Part shown: positions 1 to 6,285 of the stretch, in pieces
How positions within the stretch are numbered: the first letter of the stretch is position 1
Layout: every line of letters begins with the position of its first letter
Assembly (NCBI GenBank): GCA_011051475.1
Contig: DRLE01000216.1
Span: forward strand, 1-9,552
Length of the DNA stretch: 9,552 nt
From: Gammaproteobacteria bacterium
GTDB taxonomy: Bacteria; Pseudomonadota; Gammaproteobacteria; SZUA-229
Direction: 5' to 3'
Position numbers and translations under genes: made by a program
The notes under the pieces: generated by a model
What the model was told of the DNA's origin: nothing
Databases searched by the model: none
What the model saw: the letters and a program-made list of their open reading frames with translations, nothing else

Positions 1-872
1 AAATAGTTGAACAGACTGATCATGGCGTCTTCATTAATGCCGTTCCAGCGCAGGTCCTGTTTCGGGCCCTTGAACTCGGCATCGGTAACAATGGTGGTCA
101 GCTGCTTGGTCATGGGCAGGATATGCTGGTGTTCCTCGACCAGTTTCTGGATGCGCGCGGCGCCACGAAATTTCATTTGAGATATCCTGTCGATATTGGC
201 CATGACTTCCTCAACGCCGGGATATTTTTTCAGCAGGTTGGAAGCCATCTTGTAACCCACGCCGGGTATGCCGGGGATATTGTCAACCTTGTCGCCGGTC
301 AGCGCCAGCAGGTCGGCGATCAGTTCGGGTTTGACGCCGAAGTTCTTCTCTACATCTTTATAATGCAGGATCTTGTTGCGCCCGTAGTCCCACCAGATGT
401 CGCCGGGACGGAGCAGCTGCGCCAGGTCCTTGTCGGCGCTGAGTATGGTAATTTTGAAACCTTCGGCGCGCAGGCGGGTGGCCAGGGTGCCGATAATATC
501 ATCGCCCTCGAAACGGTTGCTGGAAAAATCCGCAATGCCGGCGGCGCGGCAGAAATCGCGGCAGTGCCGGAACTGGTTTTTCAGTTCGATGGGTTGCGGC
601 GGGCGGTTGGCCTTGTACTCGGGAAAGATCTCCCGGCGGTAAGAGTTGGTCTGTTTGGCGTCGAAGGCGCAGGCAATGTATTCGGGTTGCTCCAGCTCCA
701 GGATTTCACGCAGAAACTCGGTAAAGCCGTAGACGGCGTTGCAGGGATTGCCGTCACAATCGACAATGGCGTCGGAAAAAATATGCCAGCCGCGAAAGAT
801 ATAAATGCTGCTGTCTATAAGGTAGGCGCGTTTCGTTGCATGATTGGGTGGCTTGTCCTGCATTTGCAGCAT
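1..872 (-). CDS. 5'-3' exonuclease (FEN / PolI-exo family), C-terminus cut by window edge
   Basis: Translating the complement from the ATG at 872 gives 290 residues with no stop before the edge. The protein is a structure-specific 5' nuclease that should act on DNA flaps or 5' ends in repair or replication. Visible family features in order are LIDSS (metal-binding D20), AFDA (D71), the arch/active-site segment YRREIFPEYKANR (79-90 region, K87), FEGDD (E122, D124, D125), SADKD (D147, D149), GDKVDNIPG (D194, D197) and the helix-hairpin GIPGVGYKMA (201-210). All expected metal ligands seem present. The start at 872 has AGG six bases upstream and an in-frame TAA further up. The second ATG, at 863, has no ribosome site. 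The opening differs from typical DNA polymerase I (IFRGW rather than YRAFHA), so I favour the stand-alone exonuclease (Xni-like or longer) over PolA. PolA cannot be formally excluded because the end is missing. Confidence 0.88.
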   Translation of the reverse strand, partial: MLQMQDKPPNHATKRAYLIDSSIYIFRGWHIFSDAIVDCDGNPCNAVYGFTEFLREILELEQPEYIACAFDAKQTNSYRREIFPEYKANRPPQPIELKNQFRHCRDFCRAAGIADFSSNRFEGDDIIGTLATRLRAEGFKITILSADKDLAQLLRPGDIWWDYGRNKILHYKDVEKNFGVKPELIADLLALTGDKVDNIPGIPGVGYKMASNLLKKYPGVEEVMANIDRISQMKFRGAARIQKLVEEHQHILPMTKQLTTIVTDAEFKGPKQDLRWNGINEDAMISLFNY

Positions 873-898
873 TTTACGCCTGTTATGAAGATTGTAAA

Positions 899-927
899 TT
901 TATATTCGGGCTTTATGGGCGGGTAAA
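899..927 (-). promoter_or_regulatory. Probable sigma-70 promoter of the exonuclease gene
   Basis: On the complement there is TTTACC (922-927) as -35 and TATAAA (899-904) as -10, with exactly 17 bases between them. Transcription would start near 892, giving a leader of about 20 bases that contains the AGG ribosome site ahead of the ATG at 872. Four of six -35 bases and five of six -10 bases match consensus. The inverted-repeat element at 942-1034 lies directly upstream. Confidence 0.45.
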
Positions 928-941
928 TGTTTTTATTTTTT

Positions 942-1034
942 ACCACAGAGGACACAGAGGTTTACAGATTTTTTTCGATGCGCCGCAGGCGCAAAAAATG
1001 CAAACAATATTTTTCCTCTGTGAACCTCTGTGGT
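942..1034. repeat. Inverted-repeat element 1 (CACAGAGG family)
   Basis: The left arm (942-960) reads ACCACAGAGGACACAGAGG and the right arm (1015-1034) is its complement with a one-base length difference and one substitution. T-rich sequence lies outside the left arm and A-rich sequence outside the right. Each arm holds two copies of a 9-base unit (CACAGAGGA / CACAGAGGT). The 54-base loop contains a 6-bp hairpin, TGCGCC-gca-GGCGCA (979-993). No open reading frame of any credit crosses it. It sits between two divergent genes. It belongs to the same family as the element at 3097-3225. Confidence 0.85.
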
Positions 1035-1152
1035 TAGAAAAAAATGTTATATTCACCCGGATAGTCGCCGGTTGCAGAGGCAGCCAAAAGCAGGCGAATC
1101 TGCTGCCGACCTGCGCTGGTGCTCTGGAAGTGGCCGTATGGGCTGACAAAAA

Positions 1153-1184
1153 ACGGCGTCGCCTTCAGGCCTGACGGCCGCCGT
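1153..1184. other. GC-rich hairpin
   Basis: ACGGCG (1153-1158) pairs with CGCCGT (1179-1184). Inside it GCCT (1161-1164) pairs with AGGC (1167-1170) around a TC turn. The 3' side is not a run of T, so it does not look like a simple intrinsic terminator. A second hairpin lies upstream: GGC 1079-1081 with GCC 1105-1107, and GCAG 1090-1093 with CTGC 1100-1103. The role is unknown. It could be part of a structured leader or small RNA, or chance GC-rich pairing. Confidence 0.4.
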
Positions 1185-1227
1185 CTGTATTTCAGTTCGC
1201 AGCGGGGAGGCACGGGGAGACCGGAGA

Positions 1228-1236
1228 TGGTATAAC
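1228..1236 (+). promoter_or_regulatory. Possible extended -10 promoter for the TPR gene
   Basis: TGGTATAAC fits the TGnTATAAT extended -10 pattern with one mismatch. No good -35 is visible at the right distance, which extended -10 promoters tolerate. A second TATAAA lies at 1285-1290, also without a -35. Either could drive the TPR gene at 1348. Confidence 0.25.
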
Positions 1237-1347
1237 TTATGAAATATCCGGAAATTTTTAGCCCTGCAGAACATATCATTTCACTATAAACTATGCTTCG
1301 AACACGGTAAGATTCAAATCCTTAAAGGAAGTTGTAAATAGAAAGTC

Positions 1348-2379
1348 ATGTCTGAAATGCCTAAAAAAGAGGTTATCGAGTTATCCAAGAAGGGAAGTCG
1401 TCTTTTCCGCGCCGGCCAGCTGGAGTCGGCAGAGAAGGCCTATCTGGAAGCTAAGGCACTCGATCCTGAAAATCCCTATGTATTGTCCGGTCTGGGCGAT
1501 GTGTATCGCAAGATGAACCGGTTTGAAGAATCCGGCGCGCAGTATGACGCGGTGCTGAAAACCGATCCGACCAATATCTTCGCCCTGCGTGGCGCCGGTG
1601 ATGCTCGTCGTGGCATGAAAAAACCGCTGGAAGCCATCCCTTTCTGGCTGCGCTACCTGGAAATCAACGAAAAAGACAGCCATGTCATGGTACGTATTGC
1701 CGACGCCTATCACAAGCTGGGCGACAGCAAGAATGCGATTGATTTTTACCAGCAGTCGCTGGAAATCAAGCCCTACGACCCGTTTGCCCTGCTTGGCCTG
1801 GGTAATGTCTACTATGCCCAGCACGATGATGAAAAGGCGCTGGCCTGCTTCGAGAAACTGCTGTCGAAGAACACCTCGCACAATGTCGTGCTGATGACCA
1901 TGATCGGCAATATCTATCGCCGTCGCCGCGAATATGACCGCGCCATGGACTATTACGAAAAGGCGCTGGAGCTGGACCCGAAAAACAACTTCGCCCTGTT
2001 TGGCATGGGCGACTGCTTCCGCGGCAAGCTGGATATGGCCAAGGCGGTGTTCTGGTGGGAAAAAATTCTCGACCAGGAGCCGGAAAACCAGAACCTGTGG
2101 ACCCGCGTCGGTGATGCCCTGGTGTCGCTGGGGCGGCTGGACGATGCTGTCGAACACTATAATGCCAGCCTGAAAGTCGGCTATGACCTGTATGCGCTGC
2201 TGGGTCTTGCCCGTGCGGCGCAGCAGAAAGGCGACTATGAGCAGGCCTGTCATTTCTGTGAACAGGCGCTGGAAGTCGACAGGGACAACCCGCGCGCGCT
2301 GGAGGAACTGGCGAAAATCTGCGACCAGGCCGGTTATCCGGAAAAGGCCGAGGCGGCCCGGGCACGTATCAGGGATTAA
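1348..2379 (+). CDS. TPR-repeat protein
   Basis: This 343-residue protein is made almost wholly of about nine to ten 34-residue tetratricopeptide repeats, running from residue ~10 to the end. Recurring signatures include YVLSGLGDVY (44-53), FALLGLGNVY (146-155), FALFGMGDCF (215-224) and the AxxxYexALelDP helix-B pattern, for example at 199-211. There is no signal peptide, membrane segment or fused enzyme domain, so it is predicted to be a cytoplasmic protein-protein scaffold. The partner is unknown. The ATG at 1348 has AAAGGAAG 16 bases away (far) and GAAAG only 2 bases away. The in-frame ATG at 1357 is 11 bases from GAAAG, so the true start may be three codons later. The membrane-protein gene follows after 26 bases on the same strand and may share its transcript. 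Confidence 0.9.
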   Translation: MSEMPKKEVIELSKKGSRLFRAGQLESAEKAYLEAKALDPENPYVLSGLGDVYRKMNRFEESGAQYDAVLKTDPTNIFALRGAGDARRGMKKPLEAIPFWLRYLEINEKDSHVMVRIADAYHKLGDSKNAIDFYQQSLEIKPYDPFALLGLGNVYYAQHDDEKALACFEKLLSKNTSHNVVLMTMIGNIYRRRREYDRAMDYYEKALELDPKNNFALFGMGDCFRGKLDMAKAVFWWEKILDQEPENQNLWTRVGDALVSLGRLDDAVEHYNASLKVGYDLYALLGLARAAQQKGDYEQACHFCEQALEVDRDNPRALEELAKICDQAGYPEKAEAARARIRD

Positions 2380-2405
2380 TGCCTGTTTCCGGCCCGTAGT
2401 TGCTC

Positions 2406-3086
2406 ATGTCTGGCCTGACCATTATCAGCGCGCTGCTCGGTGTTGCCGGGCTGGCCTTTCTTGCCACCGGCATCCGCCGGATTTTTCAGCGAAAATTCCT
2501 TCGTGCCGCCGGGCTTGAGCTTTCCGGCGCGCTGTTGCTGGCGTTGGCCGCGTCGGCCCTGCTGCTGGCATCTAACCTTTATACCTACCAGCGCCTGACC
2601 TATGAGCAGCCCGTGGCCGAGGTCAGCTTCAAACAGCTGTCGCCGCAGCAGTACGAGGTCGAGGTTCACTCGCTGGACTCCGACCTGCGTTACCAGCTGG
2701 TGCTCAGGGGGGATGAGTGGCAGCTCGACGCCCAGGTGCTGACCTGGCAGGGGGTGGCCAGCCTGTTCGGTCTCGATGCCAGCTACCGTCTGCACCGTAT
2801 TGCCGGGCGTTTTACCGATATTAGCGATGAGCAGCAAAAGCCGCGCAGCGTGTATTCGCTGGTGGGGGAGAGTCCGGTTCCGGGCTCGGAGCAGTTCGAT
2901 CTCTGGCAGTTCGCCCACAAACACCGCGACTGGGTGCGCTGGGTTGATGCCGCCTACGGCAGCGCGGTATTCCTGCCCATGGCCGATGGCGCGAAATTCC
3001 AGGTCGCCATCTCCCGCACCGGCCTTATCGCCCGCCCCGACAATGATGTGGCGCGCAAGGCGGTCAGTCACTGGATAGGGCTGTGA
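2406..3086 (+). CDS. Two-helix inner-membrane protein of unknown function
   Basis: The 226-residue product has two N-terminal hydrophobic helices (about 5-22 and 37-57) separated by a basic loop (RRIFQRK). By the positive-inside rule the loop is cytoplasmic and the ~165-residue C-terminal domain is periplasmic. I recall similar proteins in Gammaproteobacteria carrying the misleading label 'multidrug transporter'. With two helices it is not a transporter of any known fold, and no catalytic motif is visible. A TTG in frame at 2400 is an alternative start, and neither start has a clear ribosome site. The 26-base gap after the TPR gene suggests co-transcription and possibly translational linkage. 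Function is not assignable from sequence. Confidence 0.8.
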   Translation: MSGLTIISALLGVAGLAFLATGIRRIFQRKFLRAAGLELSGALLLALAASALLLASNLYTYQRLTYEQPVAEVSFKQLSPQQYEVEVHSLDSDLRYQLVLRGDEWQLDAQVLTWQGVASLFGLDASYRLHRIAGRFTDISDEQQKPRSVYSLVGESPVPGSEQFDLWQFAHKHRDWVRWVDAAYGSAVFLPMADGAKFQVAISRTGLIARPDNDVARKAVSHWIGL

Positions 3087-3096
3087 GCTAAAAACT

Positions 3097-3225
3097 TTTT
3101 TCACCACAGAGGTCACGGAGGACACAGAGTTTTATTGCATGGTGCTCATTGCTTCGCAACGCTCGCAACGAAAAAAACAAACAAAAGCTTTTCTCTGTGT
3201 CCTCCGTGACCTCTGTGGTGAAAAA
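3097..3225. repeat. Inverted-repeat element 2 (CACAGAGG family), perfect 33-bp arms
   Basis: Bases 3097-3129 are the exact reverse complement of 3193-3225. Each arm holds an A/T tract and then three 9-base units (CACAGAGGT, CACGGAGGA, CACAGAGTT). The 63-base loop includes a small TTGC-ttc-GCAA hairpin and A-rich sequence. It lies between the membrane-protein stop and the typA promoter on the same strand. As RNA it would form a long hairpin, so it may end or stabilise the upstream transcript. It has no coding content and no obvious target duplication. Confidence 0.92.
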
Positions 3226-3253
3226 TAGTCAGGTTTCTTTCGTCAAAAACGCC

Positions 3254-3259
3254 TATAAT
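3254..3259 (+). promoter_or_regulatory. Consensus -10 box (TATAAT) of the typA promoter
   Basis: TATAAT at 3254-3259 matches the sigma-70 consensus exactly. The -35 region at 17 bases (AGGTTT, 3231-3236) is weak. Transcription would begin near 3266, giving a leader of about 26 bases before the GTG at 3292. The promoter starts just after inverted-repeat element 2 ends (3225), so typA has its own promoter rather than relying on read-through. Confidence 0.5.
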
Positions 3260-3291
3260 GCGTCCCTTTTTTCCATTTTAGAGTAAGTATT

Positions 3292-5109
3292 GTGAGTAAC
3301 AAAATCCGTAATATCGCCATTATTGCCCATGTAGACCATGGCAAAACCACGCTGGTTGACCAGTTATTGCAGCAGTCGGGCACGCTGGACGAGCGCAAGG
3401 CGCCGACCGAGCGTATTATGGATTCCAACGACCAGGAAAAAGAGCGCGGTATTACCATTACCTCGAAAAACACCGCCATCGACTGGAACGGTTACCACAT
3501 TAATATCGTCGACACCCCGGGACATGCCGACTTCGGCGGCGAGGTGGAGCGCGTGCTGTCCATGGTCGATTCCGTGCTGCTGCTGGTGGACGCGGTTGAT
3601 GGCCCCATGCCGCAGACCCGCTTTGTCACGCAGAAGGCCTTTGCCATGGGCTTCAGGCCCATTGTGGTCATCAATAAGATCGACCGTGAAGGCGCCGATC
3701 CCGACAATGCGCTGAATCTTACCTTCGACCTGTTCGACAAGCTTGGCGCCACCGACGAGCAGCTCGATTTCCCCGTGGTTTACGCTTCCGCCATCAACGG
3801 CTATGCCGGCACCGAGCCGGAGGTCAGCGGTGGTGATATGACGCCGCTGTTCGAGGCCATTGTCGAGCATGTCCATGCGCCGGATGTGGATGCCGAGGGT
3901 CCGCTGCAGCTGCAGATTTCCACTCTCGACTACAACTCCTATGTCGGCATTATCGGCATCGGCCGTATTCGTCGTGGCGTGATCAGGCCGAATATGGCGG
4001 TGAAGGTCGTGGGCGATGACGGCAAGGAGCGCAGCGGCAAGATCCTGCAGGTGCTGGGTTTTCACGGTCTTGAGCGCATCGAGGCCGAGGAAGCGTCGGC
4101 AGGTGATATCGTCGCCATTACCGGCCTCGATCCGCTGTCGATTTCCGACACCATCTGCGATCCGGCCAATGTGGAAGCCCTGCCGCCCATGACCGTGGAC
4201 GAGCCCACCATCAGCATGATGTTCCAGCCCAACTCCTCACCGTTTTCCGGCAAGGAAGGCAAGTTTGTGACCAGCCGCAATATCTGGGACCGCCTGCAGC
4301 AGGAACTGAAACACAATGTGGCGCTGCGCGTGGAGCAGGTGGAAGGTGACAAGTACAAGGTTTCCGGCCGCGGCGAGCTGCACCTTTCCGTGCTGATCGA
4401 AACCATGCGCCGTGAAGGCTTCGAGCTGGCCGTGGGTCGCCCGGAAGTGATTATTCACGAGGAAAACGGCGTGCGTCAGGAGCCTTATGAAGAGCTCACC
4501 GTGGATATCGAACTGGATCACCAGGGCGCGGTCATGGAAGCGCTGGGCCAGCGCAAGGCCGAACTGAAAGACATGGTGCAGGACGGCAAGGGTCGTGTCC
4601 GCCTTGACTATATTATCCCGGCGCGCGGCCTGATCGGTTTTCGCACCGAGTTTCTCACCATGACCTCCGGCACCGGCCTGCTCTACAGCGTGTTTGACCA
4701 CTACGGTCCGGAAGTGACCGACAGTATCGGCCAGCGCATCAATGGCGTCATGATTTCCAACTCGCAGGGCAAGGCCGTGGCCTACTCGCTGTGTCCGCTG
4801 CAGGAGCGCGGCAAGCTGCTGGTCGGCAATAACCAGGAAATCTATGAAGGCCAGATTGTCGGTATCCACTCGCGCGACAACGACCTGGTGGTCAATCCGA
4901 CCAAGACCAAGCCGCTGACCAATGTGCGCGCCTCCGGCACCGACGATGCCCTGACATTGTCACCGCATATCCAGTTTACCCTGGAGCAGGCGCTGGAATT
5001 TATCGATGATGACGAGCTGGTGGAAGTGACGCCGGAGAGCATCCGCCTGCGCAAGAAACTGCTCAAGGAGCATGAGCGCAAGACGGCGGGTCGCAAGGCT
5101 AAGGGGTAA
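3292..5109 (+). CDS. typA: Translational GTPase TypA/BipA
   Basis: This ribosome-binding GTPase of the EF-G/LepA superfamily is involved in ribosome assembly and in stress- and cold-related translation. The 605 residues match the usual length (about 600-610). GTPase motifs are intact: G1 AHVDHGKT (12-19), G2 RGITI (52-56), G3 DTPGH (74-78), G4 NKID (128-131) and G5 SAI (166-168). Beta-barrel domain II, EF-G-like domains III and V, and the TypA-specific C-terminal domain with its basic tail (RLRKKLLKEHERK) follow. The start is GTG, as the family-typical SNKIRNIAIIAHVDHGK directly follows it. A weak GAGTAAG lies eight bases before the start. A single-gene transcript is likely, with element 2 upstream and element 3 downstream. 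Nothing suggests damage or transfer. Confidence 0.97.
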   Translation: MSNKIRNIAIIAHVDHGKTTLVDQLLQQSGTLDERKAPTERIMDSNDQEKERGITITSKNTAIDWNGYHINIVDTPGHADFGGEVERVLSMVDSVLLLVDAVDGPMPQTRFVTQKAFAMGFRPIVVINKIDREGADPDNALNLTFDLFDKLGATDEQLDFPVVYASAINGYAGTEPEVSGGDMTPLFEAIVEHVHAPDVDAEGPLQLQISTLDYNSYVGIIGIGRIRRGVIRPNMAVKVVGDDGKERSGKILQVLGFHGLERIEAEEASAGDIVAITGLDPLSISDTICDPANVEALPPMTVDEPTISMMFQPNSSPFSGKEGKFVTSRNIWDRLQQELKHNVALRVEQVEGDKYKVSGRGELHLSVLIETMRREGFELAVGRPEVIIHEENGVRQEPYEELTVDIELDHQGAVMEALGQRKAELKDMVQDGKGRVRLDYIIPARGLIGFRTEFLTMTSGTGLLYSVFDHYGPEVTDSIGQRINGVMISNSQGKAVAYSLCPLQERGKLLVGNNQEIYEGQIVGIHSRDNDLVVNPTKTKPLTNVRASGTDDALTLSPHIQFTLEQALEFIDDDELVEVTPESIRLRKKLLKEHERKTAGRKAKG

Positions 5110-5132
5110 TCTGCGCGTCGGCTCTGTTTTTC

Positions 5133-5302
5133 TTGCCGCAAAAGGCGCAAAGAAAAACGAATTTTGTAACGATGTCATTCTGAGCGTAGCCGAAGAATCT
5201 TACGCTACCGTACACGCGGTAAATTGCCAGACCCTTCGGCTGCGCTCAGGGTGACAATTCACTATTTGCTTTTTTCGCGCCTTTCGCGTCCTTTGCGGCA
5301 AA
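5133..5302. repeat. Inverted-repeat element 3 (GCAAAGG family), outer arms
   Basis: The left arm (5133-5160) begins TTGCCGCAAAAGGCGCAAAG, and the right arm (5265-5302) reads as its complement with one extra 9-base unit. Units are GCAAAAGGC and GCAAAGAAA on the left, and (on the complement) GCAAAGGAC, GCGAAAGGC and GCGAAAAAA on the right. Both arms end in A/T-rich sequence towards the centre. It lies between convergent genes typA and DUF922, where it could serve as a terminator in both directions. Its sequence differs from elements 1 and 2 but its layout is the same. A second repeat family fills its centre. Confidence 0.85.
5173..5256. repeat. Nested inverted repeat (GTCATTCTGAGCG family)
   Basis: The 28-base arms at 5173-5200 and 5229-5256 match at 23 of 28 positions as inverted repeats, and all five differences are transitions. 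The arm core (GTCATTCTGAGCG...GAAGAATCT) resembles a dispersed intergenic repeat that I recall from many bacterial genomes. The 28-base centre has its own hairpin, TACCG (5206-5210) with CGGTA (5217-5221). It sits wholly inside the outer arms of element 3. Confidence 0.85.
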
Positions 5303-5314
5303 TATAAAAAAACC

Positions 5315-5896
5315 TCAATAAATAACCGCGCCTTCCGTCTCCCCGTTGCGGGTCATATAGTCATACTCGCCATCCTTCTGAATATACTTCTGCACGATCG
5401 CCTTGCCGGCCTCTTCGGCCATGCGGGTGAGGTAGCGGCAGTCGCGTTGCGGCGGCAGTTCGCGGAATGCTTTGTCGATTTCACGCGCGGCTTCCAGGCC
5501 GTTGTTGCCGTGGTTTTTCTCATGTTTGGCCAGCGCTTCGCTGAAGCGATTGAAAACGTCGATGGTCTGCTTGTCGGTGACGTATTCGCTCAGGGCCGGC
5601 AGGGTGTGCACGACGCGCACGTTTACCTTGATATCGGCAAGGTGGCAGCCCGCGGGCCCGGCAACCGGCTGAAAGTACCAGTCGATATACCAGTCGGTAT
5701 GGCCGTTAAAAGAGCCGCGCCGGTCGCGAATCGGCGAATTGCGCATCAGCTCGGGCTTGATGGCCCAGGGTGACTGCGGCGATATCTGGTAATAGCGGTA
5801 TTCCACGCTTTCAATGGTTTCTGCCCGGATACCGCTGGATGCGGCCAGGGCGCTGCCCAGCAATAGCAGTGCTGCAAGGTGTTTGTAGGATGGCAT
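5315..5896 (-). CDS. DUF922-type predicted secreted zinc protease
   Basis: The 193-residue protein has an N-terminal signal peptide: a basic start, hydrophobic residues 7-20, and likely cleavage after GIRA (25). The mature part carries the HExxH metalloprotease signature HEKNH (H125, E126, H129) followed by a helix with acidic residues (LEAAREID). The layout (a beta-rich N-terminal half with paired Trp/Tyr residues, then an HExxH helix) fits the DUF922 family, which is described as predicted secreted Zn-dependent proteases. Activity and substrate are unproven. C84 and C153 may form a periplasmic disulfide. It starts 2 bases after the stop of the upstream gene and lacks a clear ribosome site, which suggests translational coupling. 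It ends next to repeat element 3. Confidence 0.75.
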   Translation of the reverse strand: MPSYKHLAALLLLGSALAASSGIRAETIESVEYRYYQISPQSPWAIKPELMRNSPIRDRRGSFNGHTDWYIDWYFQPVAGPAGCHLADIKVNVRVVHTLPALSEYVTDKQTIDVFNRFSEALAKHEKNHGNNGLEAAREIDKAFRELPPQRDCRYLTRMAEEAGKAIVQKYIQKDGEYDYMTRNGETEGAVIY

Positions 5897-5898
5897 GT

Positions 5899-6270
5899 TC
5901 AGAAAGTGTATTTGAAAATATTGGAAACCGGTTTGTCCAGCTCATACTCGTTCTGGAACAGGCTGCCGGGATTCGGGTCCTGTACGGAGTCGTAATTATA
6001 CTTGGGGAAGAACTCGGCCTTGATGCGCGGTTTGATAATCAGTTCTTCCTCCTCTGCGCGCCAGGGGTTGTCCTCGGCATCCTCGCCGCGCCATTCCGGG
6101 TTGTTCTGCACGGCCATGTCAGACAGTGGTGTGCGGTAAACCTCGGGCAGTTTCAGCAGGCCGTTGCTTTGCGCGATGACCAGTGAGCTGACCAGCAGCA
6201 GCGCCAGCAGGTAGCCGCGTCTCGGCGTACTTGATGCAGGCAGGTCGGGTGGTGTCAGGACGCTGTTCAT
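5899..6270 (-). CDS. Small membrane-anchored acidic protein, unknown function
   Basis: The 123-residue product has a proline-rich N-terminus, RR at 17-18, then one hydrophobic helix (about 19-34), and an extracytoplasmic tail. The tail has an acidic patch (GEDAEDNPWRAEEEEL, 62-77) and ends in an aromatic residue. The helix is more likely a membrane anchor or uncleaved signal than a lipoprotein signal, since there is no lipobox cysteine. I recognise no family. The ATG at 6270 follows the previous stop by 15 bases with no strong ribosome site, and the gene ends 2 bases before the DUF922 start. That tight packing between two periplasmic-protein genes is the main reason to believe it is real. Confidence 0.65.
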   Translation of the reverse strand: MNSVLTPPDLPASSTPRRGYLLALLLVSSLVIAQSNGLLKLPEVYRTPLSDMAVQNNPEWRGEDAEDNPWRAEEEELIIKPRIKAEFFPKYNYDSVQDPNPGSLFQNEYELDKPVSNIFKYTF

Positions 6271-6285
6271 CAGGTAATCTGCCGG

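Larger units (their letters stand above)
873..1347. other. Divergent intergenic region, 475 bases
   Basis: This gap separates the minus-strand exonuclease from the plus-strand TPR gene. It holds the exonuclease promoter, inverted-repeat element 1, a GC-rich hairpin-forming block (about 1079-1184) and a possible TPR-gene promoter. The short open frames crossing it run through the repeats and show no recognisable protein family, so I do not call a gene here. Confidence 0.6.

Noticed and set aside
123..926. Long plus-strand open frame of 267 codons opposite the exonuclease
   Set aside because: It is the antisense of the 5'-3' exonuclease, whose metal-binding motifs are all intact on the minus strand. 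The plus-strand translation matches no family pattern.
836..1174. 112-codon plus-strand open frame across the divergent gap
   Set aside because: It overlaps the exonuclease start and runs through the CACAGAGG repeat (giving HRGHRG). It has no family signature.
1034..1279. 81-codon minus-strand open frame in the GC-rich block
   Set aside because: It has low-complexity composition, no ribosome site and no recognisable domain. Its end lies in the repeat arm. Treated as non-coding.
1311..1320. GATTCAAATC resembling a tRNA T-loop
   Set aside because: No matching acceptor, D or anticodon arms could be found upstream, so it is not a tRNA.
1381..2253. 290-codon minus-strand open frame opposite the TPR gene
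   Set aside because: The plus strand encodes regular 34-residue TPR repeats. The antisense frame is a by-product of third-position G/C preference.
2376..3125. 249-codon minus-strand open frame opposite the two-helix membrane protein
   Set aside because: The plus frame has coherent membrane topology and family resemblance. The minus frame begins inside the inverted-repeat arm and shows no domain.
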